From: Clostridiales bacterium
Lineage (GTDB): Bacteria; Bacillota; Clostridia; WRLR01
Assembly (NCBI GenBank): GCA_031263625.1
Contig: JAISFK010000451.1
Span: 1 to 5,471 of the forward strand
Length of the DNA: 5,471 nt
Direction: 5' to 3'
Below the pieces are notes generated by a model that worked only from the letters and a program-made list of their open reading frames with translations, was not told where the DNA came from and ran no database searches. Both the position numbers and the translations under genes were made by a program. This document shows, piece by piece, positions 1-5,402 of this stretch (within the stretch, counting starts at the first letter, position 1; every line of letters begins with the position of its first letter).

Positions 1-2602
1 CCTGCGGCCCACTGCCGGTGGCTCCATCGCCCGCGCCGCCCCCGGCCGCGAGCGCCCCGGCGTTGCCCCGCGCCGTTATCCTGTGGACGGCCTTCATCTC
101 GCCCGCGGAGCCGCCCGGCGCGTACCTGAACACGCCGTCCTGCCCGCCGCCCGTCACCGTCATGCCGCCGTGCTCGCCCTGCTCCAGCTCCAGCCGCGTG
201 AACAGGGGCTCGCTCAGCCCCGTCGCCTTCGCGACGAAGTCCTCCTGCACGAGGAACGGGTTGTTCCGGCTGACGTCCCAGCCCTCGGCGGCCTCGTCCA
301 CCATGAAGCCGACGGGCAGGAAGTACGGGTTTTCGTACACGCGCACGTCCCCCTCGCGGCGGACGAGCGGGTAAATGCCGTTGTCGAAGTCCCTGTCCCT
401 GCTGAGCAGGTATTTGACGGCGAACATGGAGTTGAGCACCGGCGTCGAGCTCCTGTACACGTACCAGGCGTTCGAGTGTATCAGGCCGAGCTTGCCGAAC
501 ATGTCGTTGACGGCGACATACGACGTGGACGAGTAGTAGGATATGCCCTTGTAGCCGTACACGACCGGCGTGTTGTACGTCGTGTGCTCCGCGAACTCGA
601 TGCGCTCGAAACCCTCCTCGCGCGCCTCCGCCCACTCGACGGCGGGCTTCACGCTGTCGATGGACATAAGGTAGCTGTCCTTGGGGAACACGCCCGCCTC
701 CCCGATGCCGTAGCCCGCGTTGATGGTCATCTCGGCGCCGACGAAGACGAACAGCGCGATCTCCGCCAGCAGGGCGCGGCGCGGCCTGCCCCCGCCAGAA
801 AGCCCGCCTGAGAGCCTGCTTGGCGGCCTGCCCCCGCCCGAAAGCCCGTTTGGCGGCCCGTCTGAGAACGCGCTTGGCGGCCTGCCCGAAGGCCCGCCTG
901 AGAGCCCTTCTGAGAGCCCGCCAGAAAGCTCGCTTGGCGGCCCGCCCGAAAGCCCGCCTGGCGGCTCTCCTGAGAGCCCGCCCGGCAACCCGCCAGATAG
1001 TTCTCCAGAGAGTTCGCCAGGGAGCTCGCCCGAAAGCTCGCACGAGCGGTTCCAGCGCAGGATCAGCGCGTGAATGAGCGCGAAGGCGAGGCTTATGTAC
1101 ACCGTCAGCTTCGTCGTCTTCTCCGCCGGCCGCGCCTCGGCGAACAGGACGAAGGCCGCCAGCGCGGCGAAGCAGCCGAACACGCCGCCCTCCCTGACGC
1201 CGCCCAGGCTGATCAGCGCCCTGTACGCGAGCGTCAGCGCGAGAAAGACGTACAGGAACGCGAACCTGAACAGCAGCGAGTTGGGGAAGTGCGTGCCGTG
1301 CCACAGAAAGTCCAGCTGGTTCTCGTTGAAGCTGACGAGGAAAAACGCCAGGAGCAGGCCGCTGCACAGCTTCTCGCGGAACGCGACGCGGCCGTTCGCG
1401 AAGTAGAGCGGCACGAGCAGCAGCGCGGCGACGCCGCAGTAGATGTTCGGCAGGCCCACCATGATGGACGGCTTTATCATCATCAGGTGGTTCGCGATCA
1501 CGTCCGCCATGTCCGCGTATATGCGCGGGTTTTTCGGGAACGCGGCCCCGGCGGCGGACGAGCGCAGCAGCCCGTAAAAGGCGGGCAGCGTCACGGCGGC
1601 GGACAGGCCCCCGGCGAGCGCGGAATAGAGCGCGAACCTGCCGGCCGCCGCGAGGGCGCGCGGGGCGGCCGGGCGGCCGCGATCCCTGCCCAGGTAGTAG
1701 GCCGCGTAGTGCAGCGCCGCGTAGATGCACACCATTATGGCGATGAAGTAGTTCGAGACTATCGTGAACGCCAGCGCGAGGCAGTACAGCAGGCCCCTGC
1801 CCCTGTCGGCCAGGCGCTCCAGGCCCAGCGCGACCAGCGGGAACACGGCGACGCAGTCGAACCACATGACGTTCCAGTAGTACGCGAGAAAAAACGCGCA
1901 CATGGCGTACATCATGGCAAAGGCGGCCGTTTTGAGGCCGGGGCTTCCGAATTTGGCGCGCAGGTAGGCGAAAAACGCCAGGCCGGCTGCCCCCGCCCTG
2001 ACAAGCACGAGCGCCAGCACGAACTCGGCGAACGAGCCACCGCCGAAAAACGCGGAGAACACGTTCAGCGGGCTGGACAGGTAGTACGCGAAGCGGGCGA
2101 GGAAGTTGGAGCCCAGCCCCGCATTCCACGAGTAGAACATGCTGCCGCCGCTCCTCAGCATCTCGCCAAATTCCATGAGGAACGGCGTGTACTGGTGGTA
2201 GTTGTCGATGATTATGACGGTGTTGCTCGCCCCCGGCCCGAACGGGTAGATGCCGATGACGGCGAAGGCGACGCACAGCAGGGCCGCCGGGGCGGCGAAC
2301 GAGAGCGCGCCCAGCCATATGTCGGCCGCGCAGATCCTGCCGCCGGAGGCGCGGGCGACGCCGGAGGCGCCAACGTCGCCAGCGGCGGCGTCAGCGGTGG
2401 CGCCAGTCACGCCAGCGCCAACAGCATCGGCGTTGCCGGTAATGGCGCCAGTAGCGCCAGCGTTGCCAACATCGCCGGCGCTGGTGCCAGCATCGCCGGC
2501 GGCGCGGCTCTCGCCGTGGCTCCTGCCGCCATCCGCGCCGTTGCCGACATGGCTCTCGCCACCGCTATCATAATCCCTGCCGCTATCCCTCTCCTCGCCC
2601 AT
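1..2602 (-). CDS. yfhO: YfhO-family membrane glycosyltransferase, C-terminus cut by window edge
   Basis: The minus strand is open for 867 codons from an ATG at 2602-2600 to the window edge, without a stop. The protein resembles the YfhO family (GT-C-type polytopic enzymes that put a lipid-linked sugar on an extracellular acceptor, lipoteichoic acid in Bacillus and Staphylococcus). Seen: a low-complexity N-terminus (residues 1-90), TM1 (about 95-117), IYPFG at 118-122, an extracellular loop with IIIDNYHQY (D133 a candidate catalytic or binding Asp), SWNAGLGSNF at 158-167, about ten further membrane helices, FNENQLDFLWHG at 425-436 followed by HFPN, a tetrapeptide-repeat loop (522-605), a last TM (about 610-630), and an extracellular domain with VYENPYFLP and NPFLVQEDF. 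These blocks match my memory of the family. The gene follows the GtrA gene by 44 bases. Start choice is uncertain: AGGGG lies only 2 bases before the ATG, and an in-frame GTG at 2410-2408 is an alternative. Family membership is firm; acceptor and sugar are unknown. Confidence 0.9.
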   Translation of the reverse strand, partial: MGEERDSGRDYDSGGESHVGNGADGGRSHGESRAAGDAGTSAGDVGNAGATGAITGNADAVGAGVTGATADAAAGDVGASGVARASGGRICAADIWLGALSFAAPAALLCVAFAVIGIYPFGPGASNTVIIIDNYHQYTPFLMEFGEMLRSGGSMFYSWNAGLGSNFLARFAYYLSSPLNVFSAFFGGGSFAEFVLALVLVRAGAAGLAFFAYLRAKFGSPGLKTAAFAMMYAMCAFFLAYYWNVMWFDCVAVFPLVALGLERLADRGRGLLYCLALAFTIVSNYFIAIMVCIYAALHYAAYYLGRDRGRPAAPRALAAAGRFALYSALAGGLSAAVTLPAFYGLLRSSAAGAAFPKNPRIYADMADVIANHLMMIKPSIMVGLPNIYCGVAALLLVPLYFANGRVAFREKLCSGLLLAFFLVSFNENQLDFLWHGTHFPNSLLFRFAFLYVFLALTLAYRALISLGGVREGGVFGCFAALAAFVLFAEARPAEKTTKLTVYISLAFALIHALILRWNRSCELSGELPGELSGELSGGLPGGLSGEPPGGLSGGPPSELSGGLSEGLSGGPSGRPPSAFSDGPPNGLSGGGRPPSRLSGGLSGGGRPRRALLAEIALFVFVGAEMTINAGYGIGEAGVFPKDSYLMSIDSVKPAVEWAEAREEGFERIEFAEHTTYNTPVVYGYKGISYYSSTSYVAVNDMFGKLGLIHSNAWYVYRSSTPVLNSMFAVKYLLSRDRDFDNGIYPLVRREGDVRVYENPYFLPVGFMVDEAAEGWDVSRNNPFLVQEDFVAKATGLSEPLFTRLELEQGEHGGMTVTGGGQDGVFRYAPGGSAGEMKAVHRITARGNAGALAAGGGAGDGATGSGPQ
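782..1039 (-). repeat. Tandem 12-bp repeat encoding about 20 tetrapeptides in YfhO
   Basis: Within the YfhO gene, codons 522-605 read as about 20 consecutive four-residue units of consensus [E/G]-L-[S/P]-G (ELSG, GLSG, ELPG, GPPS, RPPS), interrupted twice by an extra GG. It sits between a helix ending in RWNR and the final helix preceded by RPRR; these positive flanks place the loop in the cytoplasm. The unit is 12 bp, so copy changes keep the frame. Two 26-bp copies at 781-806 and 823-848 differ at one base. I am not aware of this insertion in ordinary YfhO proteins. Confidence 0.9.
2336..2602 (-). repeat. Low-complexity Gly/Ala-rich N-terminal extension of YfhO
   Basis: Codons 1-89 of the YfhO frame encode an extension ahead of the first membrane helix. 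Residues 2-37 are Gly, Ser, Asp, Glu and Arg-rich; residues 38-89 are mostly Gly and Ala with Asp, Thr and Val, with Gly recurring every 2-4 residues (for example GDVGNAGATGAITGNADAVG). YfhO proteins generally begin a few residues before TM1, so this is an added segment, presumably disordered and cytoplasmic. If translation instead begins at the GTG 2410-2408, only about 25 residues of it would be made. Confidence 0.65.
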
Positions 2603-2621
2603 AACCCCTGCCGCTATCCCC
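2569..2621. repeat. 22-bp direct repeat pair spanning the YfhO start
   Basis: Bases 2569-2590 and 2600-2621 match at 20 of 22 positions, with centres 31 bp apart. The left-hand copy is inside the YfhO coding sequence, while the right-hand copy (upstream on the minus strand) contains the proposed ATG and its weak AGGGG ribosome binding site. Since 31 is not a multiple of three, the same bases are read in different frames. It looks like a local duplication in low-complexity DNA. Confidence 0.7.
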
Positions 2622-2646
2622 GTATTCGCCGCCTGTGCTGCAACCG

Positions 2647-3132
2647 CTACAATAGCCCCGTGCCGCCGCCCATACTGCTGCCCTCGCCCTCGCGGCCATC
2701 GCCCGCATCGCCGCTCTTGCCCTCTCCGCCATTGCCATCCGCGCCGCCCCCGCCATCCTCGCCGTCCCCGCCGCCGGGCCGCCTGAACACGAAAAGCTTG
2801 CTTATCGCGTAGTTGGACGCGATGACCACGACGTTCGCGGCGATTTTGGCCTCTTCCGCGCCAATGCCCAGCTTCTCGACCGCCAGCACCATGATCGCCA
2901 TGTCAACGAGCAGCGTGAGCAGGCGCGCGCCGACAAACCGCGCCGCCTCGCCGGCCACCGAGGCGGCGCCGGCGGCATTGCTCCGGAACACGAACAGCCT
3001 GTTGGTTATGTAAGCGAACGCGACGGCCAGCGCCCACGCGATGACGTCGGCGATCTTGTAGTCGATGGACGTCGCGTTGACAATCGCCTTGAAAGCCTCG
3101 TAGTTCACGACGGTCGTCAGCGCGCCGAACAC
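2647..3132 (-). CDS. GtrA/GtcA-family small membrane protein (putative polyprenyl-phosphate-sugar flippase)
   Basis: This is a four-helix membrane protein of the GtrA type, thought to move undecaprenyl-phosphate-linked sugars across the membrane. Counting from the GTG at 3132: the family signature FGALTTVVNY at 2-11 in TM1, TM2 about 28-48 ending in NRLFVFRS, TM3 about 67-88, TM4 about 95-112, and a second FVFRR at 114-118, the typical end of the family. Residues 119-161 form an extra tail, 21 of 43 Gly with 9 acidic residues. The GTG start is the only standard one available, but it falls inside TM1 and lacks a close Shine-Dalgarno. The frame stays open upstream to a TAA at 3219-3217, and the natural-looking N-terminus (KNRDRAISAKRKGIEAASYL) precedes it, so the true start is probably the ATA at 3195, giving 182 residues. 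It lies between the GT2 and YfhO genes, as expected for a flippase linking the two. Confidence 0.88.
   Translation of the reverse strand: MFGALTTVVNYEAFKAIVNATSIDYKIADVIAWALAVAFAYITNRLFVFRSNAAGAASVAGEAARFVGARLLTLLVDMAIMVLAVEKLGIGAEEAKIAANVVVIASNYAISKLFVFRRPGGGDGEDGGGGADGNGGEGKSGDAGDGREGEGSSMGGGTGLL
2650..2778 (-). repeat. Acidic glycine-rich C-terminal tail of the GtrA protein
   Basis: The last 43 codons of the GtrA gene, after FVFRR, encode 21 Gly, 9 Asp or Glu and only 2 basic residues. GtrA proteins usually stop soon after this motif, and the four-helix topology puts the tail in the cytoplasm. The DNA is a G-rich (coding strand) simple-sequence tract and continues in similar style into the start of the YfhO gene, so slippage is a plausible origin. 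Confidence 0.75.
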
Positions 3133-3192
3133 GAGGTAGCTCGCGGCCTCAATGCCTTTGCGCTTCGCCGAGATAGCCCTGTCCCTGTTTTT

Positions 3193-3206
3193 TATTTCGC
3201 TCCCCC
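3193..3206 (-). promoter_or_regulatory. Ribosome binding site and probable ATA start of the GtrA gene
   Basis: GGGGGAG (3206-3200) is the best Shine-Dalgarno near the GtrA gene and is followed after 4 bases by ATA (3195-3193), in frame with the GtrA protein. Starting here adds 21 residues (KNRDRAISAKRK and onward), giving a basic cytoplasmic N-terminus and a full first helix, as is usual for GtrA. No ATG, GTG or TTG exists in this frame between the upstream stop (3219-3217) and the GTG at 3132. Either ATA initiates, or an ATG has been lost by mutation or sequencing error. Confidence 0.5.
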
Positions 3207-3255
3207 GCCTAGCCGTTTATATTTGCGCGAGAGGCGCCCCGCGCCCCCGCCGCGC

Positions 3256-3327
3256 CCCCGCCGCCTGCGCGCCATTCGCCGCCCGCCTGCGTCATCCCCG
3301 CCGCCTGCGCGCCGTTCGCCGCCCGCC
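3256..3327. repeat. 32-bp direct repeat, 40-bp period, across the GT2 stop codon
   Basis: Bases 3256-3287 and 3296-3327 agree at 31 of 32 positions (the difference is A3274 against G3314), separated by 8 bases that contain the GT2 stop codon (TGA, 3294-3292). A degraded third copy can be seen around 3337-3358. One copy is therefore coding and one is in the gap before the GtrA gene. The 40-bp period is not a multiple of three, so changes in copy number would alter where the GT2 frame ends. Confidence 0.8.
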
Positions 3328-4386
3328 GCGCCCGTCGCGCCGCCTGCGCTCCGCCCGCCCCCGCGCCGCCGCGCACCCGCTCCGGGCCGCCCCGCGCCCC
3401 GCTCCGCTCGCGCCCCTTGCCCGCGAGCGCCTCTCCTCCCACGCCTGGGAGCTCTTCTCTATGTATATCGGCCGGCGCTTGGCCTCCATGTACATCCGGG
3501 CGACGTATTCGCCCAGTATGCCCGTGGACAGTATTATGACGCCGCCGATCATGAGCAGCATTATGAGCGTTGACGGGTATCCGGGGACGCCTATGCCAAA
3601 TATGGCGGTCTTGATCAGCTCGTATGCCAGCAGGGCGAACGACAGCAGGGAAAACACGAACCCGGCGAAAAACGCGAATCTCAGCGGCACGGTCGTGAAG
3701 GCCGTGATGCCTTCGAGCGCGTACTTCACGAGCTGCGCGAACGACCACTTCGACTCGCCGGCGAGCCTTTCGACGTTCTTGTACTCCAGCCACTTCGTCC
3801 GAAAGCCGACCCACGCGAAAATGCCCTTGGAAAAGCGCTGCACCTCCGACAGCTCGAGTATCGCGGCGACCATCTGCGAGGTCATCATGCGGTAATCGAC
3901 GGCGCCGTCCACGATGTCGATGTCCGACATTCTGTTGATGAGCCTGTAGAACCCGCGCGCCAGGAGGCTCCGGATCCTCGGCTCGCCGTCGCGGCTGATC
4001 CTGCGCGCGGAGCAGCTGTCGTAGCCCTCCGCGTCGATCGCCCCGATCATGTCGCGCAGCATCGCGGGCGGGTGCTGGAGGTCGGCGTCTATTATGGCCG
4101 CCAGCGGCGCGGTCGAGCGCTTCAGCCCCGCGTAGATGCCGGCCTCCTTGCCGAAGTTCCGCGAAAACGATATGTAGCTCACGCGCCCGCTCCTGCCAGC
4201 CAAATCCTGCAAAATGCCCAGCGTGCCGTCCGTGCTGCCGTCGTCCACGAATATGTAGCGGAACTCGTAGCCCGGCAGCGTCCCGGCCACCCTCTCCGCC
4301 TCCGCGTAAAACAGCCCCAGCACCGCGCTTTCGTTGCGGCAGGGCACGATGATGTCAACGGGCCTGGGCTTGTCGGCTTTCGTCAT
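3292..4386 (-). CDS. GtrB/CsbB-like family 2 glycosyltransferase (undecaprenyl-phosphate sugar transferase)
   Basis: A 364-residue membrane-anchored GT2 enzyme that probably transfers a sugar from a nucleotide sugar to undecaprenyl phosphate on the cytoplasmic face. Seen: DIIVPCRNES (11-20) opening the GT-A fold, VDDGSTDGT (47-55) for nucleotide binding, SRNFGKEAG (75-83), the metal-binding DAD within IIDADLQHPP (98-107), GESKWSF (210-216) before the membrane domain, TM1 about 235-257 and TM2 about 271-295, then the usual ending RRPIYIEKS (304-312). This order is that of DPM1-like GtrB, YkoT and CsbB proteins. Such proteins normally end about here; residues 313-364 are an added Arg-rich tail (19 Arg of 52). 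The ATG at 4386 is well placed just before the first beta strand, with GGAT about 9 bases upstream. It is the first gene behind the promoter at 4472-4500 and is followed by the GtrA and YfhO genes. Sugar specificity cannot be read from sequence. Confidence 0.93.
   Translation of the reverse strand: MTKADKPRPVDIIVPCRNESAVLGLFYAEAERVAGTLPGYEFRYIFVDDGSTDGTLGILQDLAGRSGRVSYISFSRNFGKEAGIYAGLKRSTAPLAAIIDADLQHPPAMLRDMIGAIDAEGYDSCSARRISRDGEPRIRSLLARGFYRLINRMSDIDIVDGAVDYRMMTSQMVAAILELSEVQRFSKGIFAWVGFRTKWLEYKNVERLAGESKWSFAQLVKYALEGITAFTTVPLRFAFFAGFVFSLLSFALLAYELIKTAIFGIGVPGYPSTLIMLLMIGGVIILSTGILGEYVARMYMEAKRRPIYIEKSSQAWEERRSRARGASGAGRGAARSGCAAARGRAERRRRDGRGGRRTARRRRG
3295..3450 (-). repeat. Arg-rich C-terminal tail of the GT2 protein
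   Basis: Codons 313-364 of the GT2 gene follow the normal family ending (RRPIYIEKS) and encode 19 Arg with mostly Gly and Ala and four acidic residues, including RRRR twice. It is predicted to be cytoplasmic, after the second helix. The DNA is extremely GC-rich and contains one copy of the 40-bp-period repeat at 3256-3327. It could be a true basic tail or a read-through of degenerate GC-rich sequence after loss of an earlier stop. Confidence 0.7.
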
Positions 4387-4416
4387 ATGCTGCGATCCAG
4401 TCTGATCGAAATGTTT

Positions 4417-4438
4417 CCGGCATATCCCGATACGCCGG
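4417..4438 (-). promoter_or_regulatory. Hairpin in the leader of the GT2 mRNA
   Basis: A 9-bp inverted repeat (CCGGCGTAT and ATATGCCGG on the minus strand, one G-U pair) with a CGGG loop lies about 30 bases before the GT2 start and downstream of the predicted promoter. No U-run follows it, so it does not look like an intrinsic terminator for the HD gene. It may be an RNA stability or translation-control element, or a protein-binding site. Structure is seen in sequence; function is unknown. Confidence 0.45.
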
Positions 4439-4471
4439 CGGCTTCGCGCCAGCGGCGCCGCGCCAATGCAA

Positions 4472-4500
4472 ATTATATATTATTTGCGGGCAAATGTGAA
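4472..4500 (-). promoter_or_regulatory. Sigma70-type promoter for the GT2-GtrA-YfhO cluster
   Basis: On the minus strand TTCACA (4500-4495, 5 of 6 to the -35 consensus) is followed by exactly 17 bases and TATAAT (4477-4472, perfect -10 box). It is the clearest AT-rich island in the window and lies at the very end of the HD coding sequence, with the expected transcript start near 4465 and a leader of about 80 bases to the GT2 ATG. The -10 box is inside a 20-bp near-palindrome (4468-4487; arms GCAAAT and ATTTGC, 9 of 10 pairs complementary), which could be a repressor site. The promoter is seen by consensus; its activity and regulation are inferred. Confidence 0.7.
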
Positions 4501-5402
4501 CCCGCCAGCTTGCCGTCGATGTATTCGTTCGCCGAGCGGATGACCTCGGGGAGCAGCGGGTGCCGCCCGAGGTGCGGCGCGACGATCTTCTCGACGTAGC
4601 CGTTCCGCTTTATCTCCTCGAAGGACTTGGGATAGTTTATGTCGTAGATCAGGCTCACGTTGAACAGCGCCCAGTCCTCCAGCGTCTTTATGTCCTCGTA
4701 GCGCAGGTTGGCGTGGCCGATGACGGCCGCGACGAGGCTGTCGCTGAACGCGCCGCCGCTCTCGTTGTTGTAGAGCGTGTACTTGCGCGCCGCGCCCGTG
4801 TCGGTCATTATGCCGAAGATGTCCAGCTTGTCCGCGTCCCTGATTATCTTCGCGTGCATCATGGCGCGCGAGCCGGCCGGGGCGTCCACGCGGTAGGCGT
4901 TGTGCTGGGCCACGGCCGTCGCGATCGCGCTCGCGTCCTCCTCCGAGAACCACTCGTCCAGCCCCTCGTCGCGGATCGCCTGCGCGCTCAGCGCCGCGTG
5001 GTTCTCGCCGGCGAGGTCGCTGAACGTGCCGTTGCGCCTGAGCTGGCCGAACCGCCCGGCGTCGTGCAGGTACGCGACTATCTGCGCGACGGCGATCTCA
5101 TGCCCCCCGTCGGCGCCGCGGAAGAAGCGCTCGTCGGCCGCGACGGACTCCGCGATGGCGCGCGCGTTCCGCACGACGCGCAGCGTGTGCTCGCATTTCA
5201 GCTCGAGATTGCGCCTGAGCGCCTCCTCGCTCTCCCAGACGCCCGCGAGCGGCGGCTGCGGCTCCCCCCGCGCCTCCATGGCCTCGCGCAGGCGGATCCG
5301 CTCCCTGGCCTCGGCCGCGCCCAGCTCGATGTTCCGCGAGCTGAACTCGCCGAACCACAGCCTCACGCGCTCCAGGGCGTCGCATATCGACAGTTCGCCC
5401 AT
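4473..5402 (-). CDS. HD-domain metal-dependent phosphohydrolase, substrate unknown
   Basis: A 309-residue soluble protein with the HD superfamily metal-binding set in order: H72 in CEHTLRV, the H113-D114 doublet in YLHDAGRFG, H135 in GENHAALSA, H167 in AVAQHNAY, and D189/D191 in IIRDADKLDIFG. The stretch 70-200 is therefore an HD hydrolase core, probably with divalent metal at the active site. Residues 1-65 form a charged helical N-terminus and residues 205-309 a helical extension including LIYDINYPKS, which I recall from uncharacterised HD proteins of Clostridia and Selenomonads. No signal peptide or membrane helix is seen. Members of this superfamily act on nucleotides, phosphate esters or cyclic nucleotides, and nothing here decides which. 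The ATG at 5402 follows GAGAGAGG by about 10 bases. The final codons (HLPANNI) are unusually AT-rich because they contain the promoter of the next gene, so this gene is upstream of the glycosylation cluster but need not share its transcript. Confidence 0.9.
   Translation of the reverse strand: MGELSICDALERVRLWFGEFSSRNIELGAAEARERIRLREAMEARGEPQPPLAGVWESEEALRRNLELKCEHTLRVVRNARAIAESVAADERFFRGADGGHEIAVAQIVAYLHDAGRFGQLRRNGTFSDLAGENHAALSAQAIRDEGLDEWFSEEDASAIATAVAQHNAYRVDAPAGSRAMMHAKIIRDADKLDIFGIMTDTGAARKYTLYNNESGGAFSDSLVAAVIGHANLRYEDIKTLEDWALFNVSLIYDINYPKSFEEIKRNGYVEKIVAPHLGRHPLLPEVIRSANEYIDGKLAGSHLPANNI

Noticed and set aside
782..1039. Possible CRISPR array
   Set aside because: The units are contiguous 12-bp tandem repeats with no unique spacers of 25-40 bp, and they keep an open frame inside a gene.
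720..1073. Plus-strand frame with Pro-Glu-Ser repeats resembling a wall-spanning protein
   Set aside because: It is the complement of the YfhO tetrapeptide array. The conserved YfhO sequence continues on both sides of the array in the minus frame, so the minus strand is the coding one.
2400..2500. Collagen-like Gly-X-Y domain in the YfhO N-terminus
   Set aside because: Only about four consecutive triplets keep Gly in register, then the spacing slips to two or four residues, so a triple helix is not supported.
1070..2812. Long plus-strand open frame of 580 codons
   Set aside because: It is antisense to the YfhO and GtrA genes, which have recognisable family motifs and membrane helices. Its Arg/Gln/Glu/His/Ala-rich composition is that of a GC-rich shadow frame.
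3207..3240. Second promoter before the GtrA gene (TATAAA at 3221-3216)
   Set aside because: The region 17 bases upstream is pure GC with no resemblance to a -35 box, so the AT-rich hexamer alone is not enough.
3152..3895. Plus-strand and alternative minus-strand frames over the GT2 3' half
   Set aside because: They overlap the well-supported GT2 gene and show no family features, only Arg/Pro/Ala-rich composition.
4387..4472. Intrinsic terminator after the HD gene
   Set aside because: The hairpin at 4417-4438 has no following T-run on the minus strand, and it lies downstream of the promoter for the next gene.
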